In this document: in pieces, positions 1-9,245 of the stretch
Numbering within the stretch: the stretch's first letter is position 1
Layout: the number at the start of each line of letters is the position of its first letter
NCBI GenBank assembly: GCA_033961575.1
Contig: CM066727.1
Coordinates: 148,351,434 to 148,415,433 of the forward strand
DNA length: 64,000 nt
Direction: 5' to 3'
DNA from: Aselliscus stoliczkanus
Taxonomy: Eukaryota; Chordata; Mammalia; Chiroptera; Hipposideridae
Translations under genes and position numbers: made by a program
The notes under the pieces: model-generated
Databases searched by the model: none
The model's input: only the letters and a program-made list of their open reading frames with translations
What the model was told of the DNA's origin: nothing

Positions 1-538
1 TGAGTGTTGATGCTCAAATCTGGCCCCCTTCCTGCCCTCTTTCACTCTCCAGAGGTACCACAGACCAAATGGTTAGTCATTTGCCTTTATCACTATTGCT
101 ATCAGTCCAGATTGCTGGCCAAGAAGACATGCATATCAGTGCCAGCTCAGTACTCTGACACTCACAACTCAGTTCCTGTCACTATAAAATTGGAGGTATA
201 TCTCAATAAAACTGGAAAATGAATAAATAAATATAAGCTAGAAAATCTCTTGCTAACCTCCCTTCCAACATCATGATCAGTGATTCTGTGCAACATTGTG
301 CAATGACCCATGGAACTCAGAGAGTGGCCTTAGTGGAGAACAATGGCAACTGAAAGTCTCACCAGAATTTGGCACTACAGATTTTGTATCATTGTGATCT
401 TTACTTTGAAAATAATCTCCTGCTACTTCTGCCCACCACACGTTACCTACTTCATTCTTTCCTGGACTAATATCAGTCACAGGTGTTTAATGGGAAAAAC
501 TATGTCCTCTCTCTCTCTCTCTCGTTTTCCCCACTTTT
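1..538. other. Gene-free stretch, no repeat recognised
   Basis: I recognise no exon, RNA gene or named repeat here. The short open frames have no domain I can name and are not supported by splice or promoter signals. A CT dinucleotide run occupies about 509-523, just before the SINE that follows. Confidence 0.5.
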
Positions 539-588
539 TTTTTTTTTGAGGGCAGTGTCACTGGCCCTCATATGTGGGACCTGAACCA
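539..588 (-). mobile_element. Severely 5'-truncated short SINE, with target-site duplication
   Basis: About 50 bp matching only the 3' end of the tRNA-derived short SINE in reverse orientation: a T-run, then 'gagggcagtgtcactggccc' and the complement of the B-box region, stopping at 'ctgaacc'. The 14-bp direct repeat 'ttttccccactttt' lies at 525-538 and 589-602, so this is a genuine L1-machinery insertion that was cut short on arrival, not a later deletion remnant. Confidence 0.8.
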
Positions 589-844
589 TTTTCCCCACTT
601 TTAATAGCATCTCTTCCACCCTAGACCTCAGTGCTCCCATATGTGTCTAGGAGAAGGATAGAGGATTTCGCCCTAAGCTCACCTGGTGAACTTCTACAGC
701 TACATCAAGGGTCAACTCTGCATCAGTGTCTAAAAGAACTTACCTAACCATCCCAGGTGATTTTGTGCTCCATCTACTGCTTCTCAGGTACCCTTTACAA
801 GAACCTATAGTAAGGCTCAACACCTTGTGATGTGTTACATGGGT

Positions 845-995
845 GTGCACATGTTTCTCCAACTAGACTGAGAGCTCTATGAGGACAAGTATCGAATCTT
901 AATGATTTCTGTTTCCCCAACTTTTAGAAAAGAACTTGATGTACAACAGGAGCTTAGAAAATACCTGATGAATGAATGAGTAAATGAATGCTCTG
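845..995 (+). mobile_element. L2 LINE 3' end
   Basis: Reads like the L2 3' UTR: 'ctagactgagagctctatg', a 'gaggacaagt' block, then 'gatttctgtttccccaac', and ends in repeated 'gaatgaatgagtaaatgaatg'-type sequence. The order of these blocks is that of the L2 tail. It is old and diverged; boundaries are approximate. Confidence 0.6.
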
Positions 996-1924
996 CTATT
1001 ATCTTTCAAATGTATTTTTAAGCTCCAGGACTACCTTGGGGAGATGGTTGTACCATGCTCTCGGGTAGACAATTGCATGGCCCTACATGTTTCTGCTGCA
1101 ATTTGAGTCATTTCCCTTTGTTGGAGCCTCAGTGAAGACAGAGAATAAGTCAGCACCATCTATGCCTCAAGGACATGGCTGGGGATTCCCAAGCTTTATT
1201 TCAGGCCATAGAATGGTCATCCTAGGAAATACAATAAGGAGGATGCCCACTATAGAGGTCATTCTTTAACACTGTTTCTTTTTCAAATTGCAGCCAAAAC
1301 ATTGGGGACAGGAGAGAAACAGAGGGGAAAGTGTCACCAAAAGAACCCAATAGGGGGTGGGGTATCAGTTTTGCTACTGAACTGTGGGTTTTTTCTTCTA
1401 GTACCTGGTGAACAGCTACAGAGTTTCACCTCCTTGAGTGGTCTGGCAAACACAGAAAATGGACACACCCCCTTGGGGCTATAGGGCAGGAGACTGGCCA
1501 GATTTGATGACTGAGCACAAGAAAATGGTCTGGGAAGAGATTTTATTTTTCCTTAGCTCCTTGGCATGGGGGGAAGGGAGTTATTGTTGTTATTCTGGAA
1601 GATGTAGGGAAGAAAGAAAAATGGTGGTAGTGTCAGGAATGGAGACAGGGATCCCCCTTATCACACTATGCTAATACCAAAGATGTGAGTAGGAGGAAGC
1701 TCCTTGGAGGAAGAAACATAAATAGGATTGTCCCCAGAGTAGCCATAGAATATAAAATTTCTTGACACCTTGGTTAATCTAATGTGATGTGGTGGTTATT
1801 CAAAAGACTAGATTGGTCAGGGATTGTCTTTATAATGCAGCCAATCGTAATCTGTGATATTGTTTTCCTTTGATAAAATCTCTATATCTATTACCATGCA
1901 TGCAAAACCTCTCACAAACCAACT
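996..1924. other. Gene-free stretch, nothing recognised
   Basis: No family, exon or RNA gene is evident. Open frames of 60-78 codons at 1087-1674 lack recognisable domains. Base composition is ordinary for mammalian intergenic or intronic DNA. Confidence 0.4.
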
Positions 1925-1938
1925 CTTGCCTACCTTTT

Positions 1939-2037
1939 TTTTTTTTTCTTTGAGGGCAGTGTCACTGGCCCTCATATGGGGGACCGAACCGGGGCCTCTG
2001 GCTTCCCAGGCCAGCGCTTAACCACTGCGCCACTCGT
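1939..2037 (-). mobile_element. Short tRNA-derived SINE, full length, 14-bp TSD
   Basis: Reverse-strand copy running from a T-run through the complement of the B box ('ggggaccgaacc' area) to the complement of the A box ('accactgcgccactcg'). The direct repeat 'cttgcctacctttt' is identical at 1925-1938 and 2038-2051. Identical TSDs and a clean head indicate a fairly recent insertion. This family has a tRNA-like head followed directly by an A tail. Confidence 0.92.
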
Positions 2038-2134
2038 CTTGCCTACCTTTTGATGTCCACACAAGTCATTCTAATGTGAATTTCCCCTATACATCAAGAT
2101 GTATGTTCCCACCCCTTGCAATACCGCACATCCA

Positions 2135-2405
2135 TGCCATCAATTGGACGGCTAGACATCCCTCAGGACCCAACTCAAATGTCTCCTCCTCTGTAATGCC
2201 TTCCACGATCTTCACAGATAGAGATAAATGCCCCTGACCTACTAGCCATGCAGCATTTTCTTAATGCTGTTTCTGTTTATTTACACTTCAGTCTTCCCCA
2301 CTTGACTGTGAGTTCTTGCACAGTAGGAATCACATATTATTGTATCCCCAGCACTTAGGACTTAGATATCTTAGATTCTAAACAAATTACTGATAAATAT
2401 ATTAA
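2135..2405 (+). mobile_element. L2 LINE 3' portion
   Basis: Contains L2 tail blocks in order: 'aggacccaactcaaatgtc', 'tcctctgtaatgccttcc', 'cttgactgtgagttcttg', 'tgtatccccagcacttag'. Diverged and lacking a clear 3' terminus. Confidence 0.7.
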
Positions 2406-2599
2406 TAATCAATTAATTAAAAAGTAACCAGCTGTCTAGCTAAAGGGGTGTCTTCCATGATCTGAGTGGGCTCAAAGTCCAAGTCAAGTCCCTCCAAAAT
2501 AAATAAATCTGATCCTGGATGTCAGGAACATCCTACCCCAAATATATATATATATAAAGAAATGTTAGCAAATCTCTTAAGCTTATTTTTTGTAGGTAG

Positions 2600-2860
2600 G
2601 AGACCAGGATGCAAAGTTTGAGGACTGTTAAACACATATGTATCCTATGACTCAGCAATTTCACTCCTAGGTTTATACCTAAAACATATACATCCATACA
2701 AACATTTATACATGAATATTCATAGCACCTTCATTTATAATACTCAAAAACTGAAAACAACCCAAACATCCACCAACAGCTAAGTGAATAAACAAATTGT
2801 GGTATATTCATAGAATGGGATACAAATATTATCCAGCAATATTGAGGAAAAATAGAAAAT
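2600..2860 (+). mobile_element. Old L1M, ORF2 end/3' UTR, left half
   Basis: Text typical of the end of mammalian L1 ORF2: 'gactcagcaatttcactcct', 'catagcaccttcatttataa', 'caacccaaacatccacc', 'aaattgtggtatattcatag'. It stops abruptly where the younger L1 begins. Its continuation appears at about 7735-8130, so one older element was split in two. Confidence 0.75.
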
Positions 2861-3032
2861 TCCAGTCAAGATGGCAGAATATGTAAATGCTGTCCTTACC
2901 TTTTCTTATGACCACATCAAAATTACAACTAAACTATATAACAAGCACCATTGAGAATCACCTGAAGTCTTGCTGAATCAAAGCTCTCTGACTAAAGACA
3001 TACAGAAGAAGCCACCTTAAGACTGGTAGGAG

Positions 3033-3142
3033 GGGGCCGGCCGAGTGGCACGGTGGTTAAGCGCTGGCCTGGGAAGCCAGTGGCCCCGATTCGGTCCCAC
3101 ATATGAGGGCCAGTGATACTGCCCTCAAAAAAATATATATAT
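3033..3142 (+). mobile_element. Short tRNA-derived SINE in L1 5' UTR
   Basis: Starts 'gggccggccgagtggcacgg' and ends 'ctgccctcaaaaaaa' plus a TA-rich tail. The direct repeat 'tggtaggag' at 3024-3032 and 3143-3151 is part of the L1 5' UTR text, which resumes cleanly after the insertion. Confidence 0.9.
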
Positions 3143-4435
3143 TGGTAGGAGAGCAAGAGATGCAGAATGGTTGGTCCCACACCCACGTGTGACCATTAAA
3201 AATCTAGAGGGATATCTCAGCTGCAGAGGTCCCCCTGGTAGGAGCAAGAGGTCCCAGCACCATACCCGGGTCCCAGTACCAAGGAAAAACATCCCCATAA
3301 TTTCTGGCTATGAAAACCAGAAGAGATTGTGGCTGAGTGAGACAGAGGATGGCTGGAATCACAGGCACTCTGCTTAAAGGGACAGTGTGTGAACTTACTT
3401 GCTGATGGACTCACTCACTCTGAGCTCCAGCACTAGGGCAGTAGCTCGAAAGGCAACAGAGACATATGAGGAGTAACTGAGTTGCCTGGCTGCATGGTGA
3501 AGCCTGACAGGACAGCTTCCTCCTAGACAGAGGAGCTGGCAAAAGCCATGGTTTCTTTGTTGAGCTCTCCCCATTCCTGGCATGCATACGCAGGCAGCCG
3601 CAATATCTGAGTCTCTATCAACTTGGCTAACACCATTGGCTCCCCACTGGTGATTCTGAGACCCTGTCCCACCCAATATGGGGGCACACCCAAGCCACTT
3701 CCAGTGGCTTTTTCATACAAACCTCCTGCCTTGGCTCATGCTTCAGACTTTCTTAAAGTTTCTCAAAGGTTCACAAAATCCAAACAAGTAACATCTGGCT
3801 ACAGCATGTCCCATACCTCTGACTGAGCAGCCCTAAGCCCATCACTAGCGGTAGCCGGCCTTGGTTCATGGATTGACCTCTCAAGGCAGCTCCAAGCACA
3901 GTATGTGCTGCAGCCATCTGTGGATTGCTCTGTGCCTCATGCCAGGTGGCCCCAGTAAGGGTACAGGATGTGGATGAACTTGGCCTATAGCAGGTCATCT
4001 CGCAGGTGGCCCTGGGGCTGGCACACCCAGTACCTAGCTTTGAACTGAGCTGGAACATTACCCAGCTGCCTCCAAGGATGACACATCCAAAGGGCATACT
4101 GGGTAGGCACCAGAGCCTTGCTAAAGCAAATCCTGCTCCTTGAGTCAGCCCCTCCACAATAGCTCCTTCACTATAGTCATCACCAGTCCTCACAACCAAT
4201 GAGCCCGAGCTCAATCACTCCCATTGATATGCAAGCAGCAACCAAGACTCAACCACAATAGGAGGACACAAACAACCCACACAAGGTACATACATGGAGC
4301 ACCCTGCTCTAGTGACCAGGGAGACTGCTCCACTGGGCCCCACAGGTCACCTACTACACAAGGCCACTCTACTAAGACCGGGAGACATAGCAACTCTACC
4401 CAATATATAGAAACAAACACAGGAAGGTAGCCAAA

Positions 4436-5780
4436 ATGGGGAGACAAAGAAACATGTCCCATATAAAAGAACAGGACAAAGTTCCAGAAAAAGAACTAAA
4501 CAAAACAGAGACAAGCAATCTACCAAATACAGAGTTCAAAACACTGGTTATAAGGATGCTCAATGATTTCAGGGACAACTTCAACAGAGATAAAAAACAT
4601 AAAAAAGAACAAGTCAGAAATAAAGAATACAATAATAACTGAAATGAAGACTACATTACAGAAAAACAACAGTAGATTAGACAAAGCAGAGTATCAAATC
4701 AATGATTTAGAAGATAATCTAGCAGAAAATACCCAATCAGAAGAGAAAAAAATAATAATAATAATCCAAAAAATGAGGAGAGTTTAAGAGGCCTCTGGGA
4801 CAATGTCAAGCATACCAACATTTCCATCATAGGAGTACCAGAAGGAAAAGCGAAAGAGTAAGAATTGAAAACCTATTTTGGGAAATAATGATGAAAATTT
4901 TCCCTAACCTGGTGAAGGAAATGGATATTCAAACCCAGAAAGCAAAGAGAGTCCCAAACAGGATGAACCCAAATAGGCCCACAACAAGACACATCATAAT
5001 TAAAATGTCAAAGGTTAAAGATAAAGAAAATCTTAAAAGCAGCAAGAGAAGGGCCGGCTGAGTGGCGCATTGGTTAAGAGCTGATTTTCAGATGCCAGCG
5101 GCCCCGGTTTGGATCCCACATATGAGGGCCAGTGATACTGCCCTCTACAGCTAACAGCTCCACCTGGAGCTGGGCTGTGTGAGCCCCGGAGACAGTGTAG
5201 GCTGCAGCTCCTGCTGCAGTGGGCTGCCATAGGCTACAGTGAGTGGCCGGCAGCCAGCGTGAGCAGCTGGCAGCCAGCGTGACCTGCCAATAGCCGCGGT
5301 GAGCGACATCCAGAGGCCGGCGACCAATCTGCCTCATCCGGGAAAAGCGCAATGACGATACCAACATGGGCCAGTGAAGCAACATCCTCCACAACTAGAC
5401 TGAAGAACAAAAGGACAGCAACTTGTTTGTTGCCCTTCCCTGATTCCCTAACACTTGTCCCCTCCCCCAATTCCCCAATTTAAAAAAAAAATCTTAAAAA
5501 AAACAGCAAGACAAAAGCAGTTAGTTACCTACAAGGGAGCTCCCATAAGACTGTCAGGCAATATCTCAACAGAAATTTTGCAGGCCAGAAGGGATTGGCA
5601 CAAAATATTCAAACTGATGAAAAGCAAGGACCTACAACCAAGTTTACCCAGCAAAGCTATCCTATGGAATCAAAGAACAGATAAAAAGCTTCCCAGACCA
5701 AAAAAAAAAAAAAAAAAGGTAAAGGAGTTCATCACAACCAAAACAGTATTACAAGGAATCTTAGAGGGAATTCTTTAAGG
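4436..5780 (+). pseudogene. L1 ORF1 pseudogene, frameshifted and SINE-split
   Basis: ORF1p is the RNA-binding, nucleic-acid chaperone protein of L1. Seen here: an N-terminal lysine/glutamate-rich coiled-coil region from the ATG at 4436, a frame change near 4563, and further coiled coil including 'DKAEYQINDLEDN'. Next comes an RRM-like stretch 'ISIIGVPEG' after 4800. A long SINE interrupts at 5051-5497. The C-terminal domain then resumes with 'TYKGAPIRLS' and 'ARRDWHKIF', both standard for L1 ORF1p. Stops and frameshifts make it non-functional. Confidence 0.85.
5051..5497 (+). mobile_element. Long composite SINE inside L1 ORF1
   Basis: Has the same tRNA-like head as the short SINE ('gggccggctgagtggcgcat', B box near 5105). 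After 'ctgccctctacagctaa' it continues with a GC-rich body carrying a 20-bp-period repeat (5239-5298). The tail holds 'ccccaattccccaat'-type blocks. Similar words 'gcagcaagagaa' and 'acagcaagacaa' flank it and are the probable TSD. Transcription would be by RNA polymerase III from the internal boxes. Confidence 0.88.
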
Positions 5781-6279
5781 AAAAAAAATAACAATAAGAT
5801 CAAAAATACAAATGATAAAAATCGCAATAACTCCATAACTATTAACAATTACTTTAAATGTAAATGGGTTAAATGCTCCAATCAAAAGACGTAGTGTGGC
5901 TGGCTGGATATGTAGATAAGAAAACAAGGTTCATACATATGCTGCCTTTAAGAGACTCACTTCAGATCAAAAGACACAACCAGACTGAAAGTAAAAGGAT
6001 GGAAAAAGTTATTTCATGAAAATGAAAACAAACAAAGAAAGCTGGTATAGCAATACTTATACCAGACAAAATAGACTTTAAAACAAAGGCTATAACAAGA
6101 GACACAGAAGGATCCAGTAATCCCACTTATGGGTATTTATCTGAAGAAACCCAAAACATTACTTTGAGGGACATGTTCATCCAGACGTTCATTGCAGCAT
6201 TATTTACAACAGCTGAGATATGAAGGCAACCAGGGTGTCCCTGAATGGATGAATGGATTAACAAAAGGTGGTACTAGGA

Positions 6280-6397
6280 CCCGCCACGTGGCGCGGTGAT
6301 TAAGCGCTGGCTTGGGAAGCCAGAGGCCCTGGTTCAGGTCCCACATATGAGGGTCAGTGACACTGCCCTCAAAAAAATAAATAAATAAATAAATAAA
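6280..6397 (+). mobile_element. Short tRNA-derived SINE
   Basis: Head begins 'acccgccacgtggcgcggtg', a diverged start, and the element ends in an AAAT-repeat tail (about 6372-6397). It lies in L1 3'-end text; 'ggtggtact' before and 'gctggtact' after are the likely TSD. Confidence 0.85.
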
Positions 6398-6455
6398 AAG
6401 AGCTGGTACTTATGTACAATGGAATACTACTCAACCATTAAAAAAAATAAAATCA

Positions 6456-6880
6456 GGCCGGCTGAGTGGTGCGTTGGTTAAGAGTTGGCTTGGGACACCA
6501 GCTCTGAGCAACAAAGCCCCTGTTCAGATCCCACCTGAGGGCTAGTGATGCTGAGCCCTCTACAGCTAAGATGTTGAACAACAGTTCAACCTGGAGCTGG
6601 GCTGCCGTGAGTCTCTGTAGGCTGCAGAGGGACTGGCCAGCAGCTGGCATGAGCTTTTGTGAGCTACCATGAGCCACCGTGAGCGGCCGTCCAATGGCCA
6701 GTGAGCAGCTGCCTCACCCGGGAAGAGCATAATGATAATAACAACATGGGCCAATGAAGCAACATCTTCCACAAGTAGACTGAAGAACAAAAGGACAGCA
6801 ACTTGTCTGTTCCTCTTCCCTGATTCCTCAATGCTGCTCCCCTCCCCCAATTCCCCAATAAAATCTTTAAAGGAAAAAAA
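6456..6880 (+). mobile_element. Long composite SINE in L1 3' region
   Basis: Same architecture as the long SINE at 5051, but the head is rearranged: 'ccagctctgagcaacaaagc' replaces the usual text before the B box, resembling the VES-type head ('ctgagcaaca'). The repeat 'aataaaatc' before and after fits a short TSD. Its tail has 'ccccaataaaatctttaaag'. Confidence 0.82.
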
Positions 6881-7303
6881 AGAATAAAATCTTGCCACCT
6901 GCAACAACATTGATGGACCTAGAGGGTATTGTGCTGATTGTAGTAAGTCAGAGAACAAAAGACCAATGTCATATAATTTCACTTATAAGTGGAAACTAAA
7001 AAACAAAATAAACAACCAAATGAAACAGAAACAAACAGAGATGGAGAACATTTTGATGGTTGCCAGATGGGAGGGGGTTTGAGGATGGGTGAAAAGAGGA
7101 AGAAGTATAAATTGGTGGTTACACAGTAGTCATGGGGATGTAGGGTATAGCATAAGGAATATAGTCAATAACATTGTAATAACTATGTGTGGTGTCAGAT
7201 GGGTATTAAATCTACCAGGGTGATAGATGGAAGGGCGTTTGGGGACAGGGTGAGAACGGTGAAGGGATTAATACAAATTGAAAGTTACAAAACAGTCAAT
7301 GGA

Positions 7304-7423
7304 TACAATTACTGGCCTATGCTTTAACACAGGACGCTTTGCACCCTACCTGTCCGTTTCTCTGATGTGTTTGAGTAAAGTATTCCCTGTCTTAAACGGA
7401 ATAACAAAAACAAAAACAAAAAT
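7304..7423 (+). mobile_element. Unidentified ~120-bp insert with A-rich tail in L1 3' UTR
   Basis: The words 'agtcaatgga' at 7294-7303 and 7424-7433 flank sequence that does not fit the L1 3' UTR and ends in a (CAAAAA)n tail (about 7405-7422). That is the structure of a small retrocopy. The body contains 'cctacctgtccgtttctctg' and 'gagtaaagtattccctg', which I cannot assign. Caution: this L1 3' UTR has related periodic text, so the 10-bp repeat could be partly coincidental. Confidence 0.5.
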
Positions 7424-7734
7424 AGTCAATGGAATGTAAAGCATTGGAAATATAATCAATAATATGATAATAAATATGTATAGTGCCCAGTGAGTACTAA
7501 ACCAGTTAGGGGGCTGTGTAAACACTATACTGTACACTTGATGTACTGTGCATCATAGAGAATATAGCCAATAATATTGTGAGAGCATGGTACAGTATCA
7601 GATGGTTGCAGGACTTATCATGATGATCACTTCTTTAGGTATATAATGTTGGATAACTATGCTGTCTACATAAAACTAATAGAATATTGTATGTTAACTA
7701 TTTTAATCAAAATTTAAAAAACAAAAAAGAAAAA

Positions 7735-8130
7735 TGAAAAACAACTGTTTTTCAGGGGACCAATGACATGCAGTTTTGATATTTGTGTGAGTTTCTATCC
7801 TCCATAGAAAAAAGAAAGAATGGATATTTTTTCTGGAAAAAAAAAGGAAAAAATTATGAATACATACAACAACAAATACATTACAAAACAATATGTCGAC
7901 TAATTATTCTATTTACATGAAGCTGAATAATAGGCAAAAAACATATCTACGGTGGTTGTCTTGGGTGGGGAGATTTGATTTAAAAGGGGCACATGGAAAC
8001 TTGCAAGGACAATAAAAATGTTTTGTGTCTCAATTTGAATGACGATAACACTGGTGTATATGTTTATCAGGAGTTATTGAACTTAAGGTCTGTTTTACTG
8101 TATGTAAATTATTCCTCAATAATGAAAAAA
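7735..8130 (+). mobile_element. Old L1M 3' UTR, right half
   Basis: Resumes the split L1M: 'gtggttgtcttgggtgggg', 'aaaggggcacatggaaac', and the typical terminus 'ttttactgtatgtaaattat' followed by 'tcctcaataatgaaaaaa'. Together with 2600-2860 it reconstructs one older element interrupted by the younger L1. Confidence 0.75.
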
Positions 8131-8815
8131 AGTTTGAGGATTACTATGTTTTAAGAATGATGCACTTCAAGAAGTAATGCTATAAGTATTTTTCCTTGGG
8201 AGATGAAAAACTTCAGTTATGTTCTATTTGAGACATCGCCTCGTACAAAAGTATATACAACATTACACCTAGCATAATGACAGTGCAAAATATAAACCCT
8301 TTTAAAAATGACAAACTGTCAGTCTATTGAGCAATCAAAGAGGAAAAAGTGCTGTTTGAAAGCCTTCATTAAAATTTCACTTTTGCTTGCTTGTCATAAT
8401 AGATCCTAAATCAATTCTCTGATTATAAATTGCCTATTATAATATTGCCTATTATTTTTAGCCTCTTTTTTATGAGATTGGAGAAAAATATTTTAACTTG
8501 AGGAGGCAATCAGGGAAATGTGACTGCAGGTGACAGGGAACAAAGGCATTTTATGAAGCTGAAGTGATTGGTAAGTGCTTTGAGGTCTATGAATTAAGAG
8601 CTATGCAGCATGTACCTGGCTGCTCTATAAGAAAATAATTTCACTTCAACAATCTGCACAAAGACTTCAATTGGCATCAGCGGTCAACAAATTTATCCAA
8701 AACCTATATCTTGTATCTGCTTGTGGGGCTCAAATCAATGTTACTCAGCTCTTTATTACTAGACACCCTCCCCAGTGCCACAGTGAATACTGCAGATTCA
8801 GAAGCTCCTTCATTT

Positions 8816-8817
<2 letters not shown>
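8131..8817. other. Gene-free AT-rich stretch
   Basis: No repeat family or exon recognised. There is a short local repetition of 'attgcctattat' around 8430-8455. Confidence 0.4.
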
Positions 8818-8861
<44 letters not shown>

Positions 8862-8865
8862 ACAC
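8818..8865. repeat. (CA)n microsatellite
   Basis: About 24 CA units interrupted by two CT changes near its 3' end. Open frames through it encode only Thr-His repeats and are not genes. Confidence 0.97.
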
Positions 8866-8876
8866 TCATCTTCCAC

Positions 8877-9085
8877 CTTGGATGGGCTTTGGAGTTATGT
8901 TCCAAACTCTCCCATTTATCATTATTAGCAAGTTACTTAACCTCTCTGTTCTCCAGATTTCTCAACTGTAAAATGGGATAATAATAGAATGCATCTCGGA
9001 ATCACTTACAGGTCAAACATGATTATGCGTTTGGCATAGGATCTAACTCATCATAAGTCTCAGTAAATGCTACAAGAAAAACAAC
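8877..9085 (+). mobile_element. MIR SINE
   Basis: Contains the MIR core and 3' text: 'caagttacttaacctctctg', 'ctcaactgtaaaatggga', 'taataatagaatgc', then a weak 'cagtaaatgc' tail. MIRs are ancient tRNA-derived SINEs shared by mammals. Confidence 0.78.
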
Positions 9086-9089
9086 ATGA

Positions 9090-9245
9090 TCAATTTGTAG
9101 ATAGGGATACTGATGCTTAGAGATGGAAATTGAATTCCTAAAATCACGCAGATATTTGGTGGCAGAACAGGCACTAGAACACAAATTTCCTGACTCCCAG
9201 ACCAATGGTCTTTCCAATATTGCTACTCTTATCTCTTCTGTCCCC
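9090..9245 (-). mobile_element. MIR-family SINE, opposite orientation
   Basis: Reverse-complement MIR pattern: 'tagatagggatactgatgct', 'aaaatcacgcagatatttgg', 'aggcactagaacacaaattt', 'gactcccagaccaatggtct'. It abuts the + strand MIR just upstream, so the two form a loose inverted pair. The 144-codon minus-strand frame over it is a by-product. Confidence 0.65.

Larger units (their letters stand above)
2861..7725 (+). mobile_element. Near-complete L1 with most of ORF2 deleted
   Basis: A younger L1 landed in the L1M above. It has a 5' UTR (about 2861-4435), ORF1 relic (4436-5780), the inter-ORF region and the endonuclease start of ORF2 (about 5800-6110). It then jumps to the extreme end of ORF2 and the 3' UTR (6112-7725). 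Roughly 3 kb of ORF2, including reverse transcriptase, is missing. Four SINEs and one unidentified insert lie inside. A short repeat around 'gaaaaat' flanks both ends and is the likely TSD. No intact ORF survives. Confidence 0.82.

Noticed and set aside
1925..2051. Direct repeats with a spacer, as a CRISPR-like or integration site
   Set aside because: The 14-bp repeats are the target-site duplication of a SINE; there is no array and the genome is mammalian.
3771..4214. 147-codon minus-strand open frame
   Set aside because: It lies antisense in the L1 5' UTR; the L1 reads on the + strand here and the frame has no domain.
8671..8971. Thr-His repeat proteins
   Set aside because: Produced by the (CA)n microsatellite.
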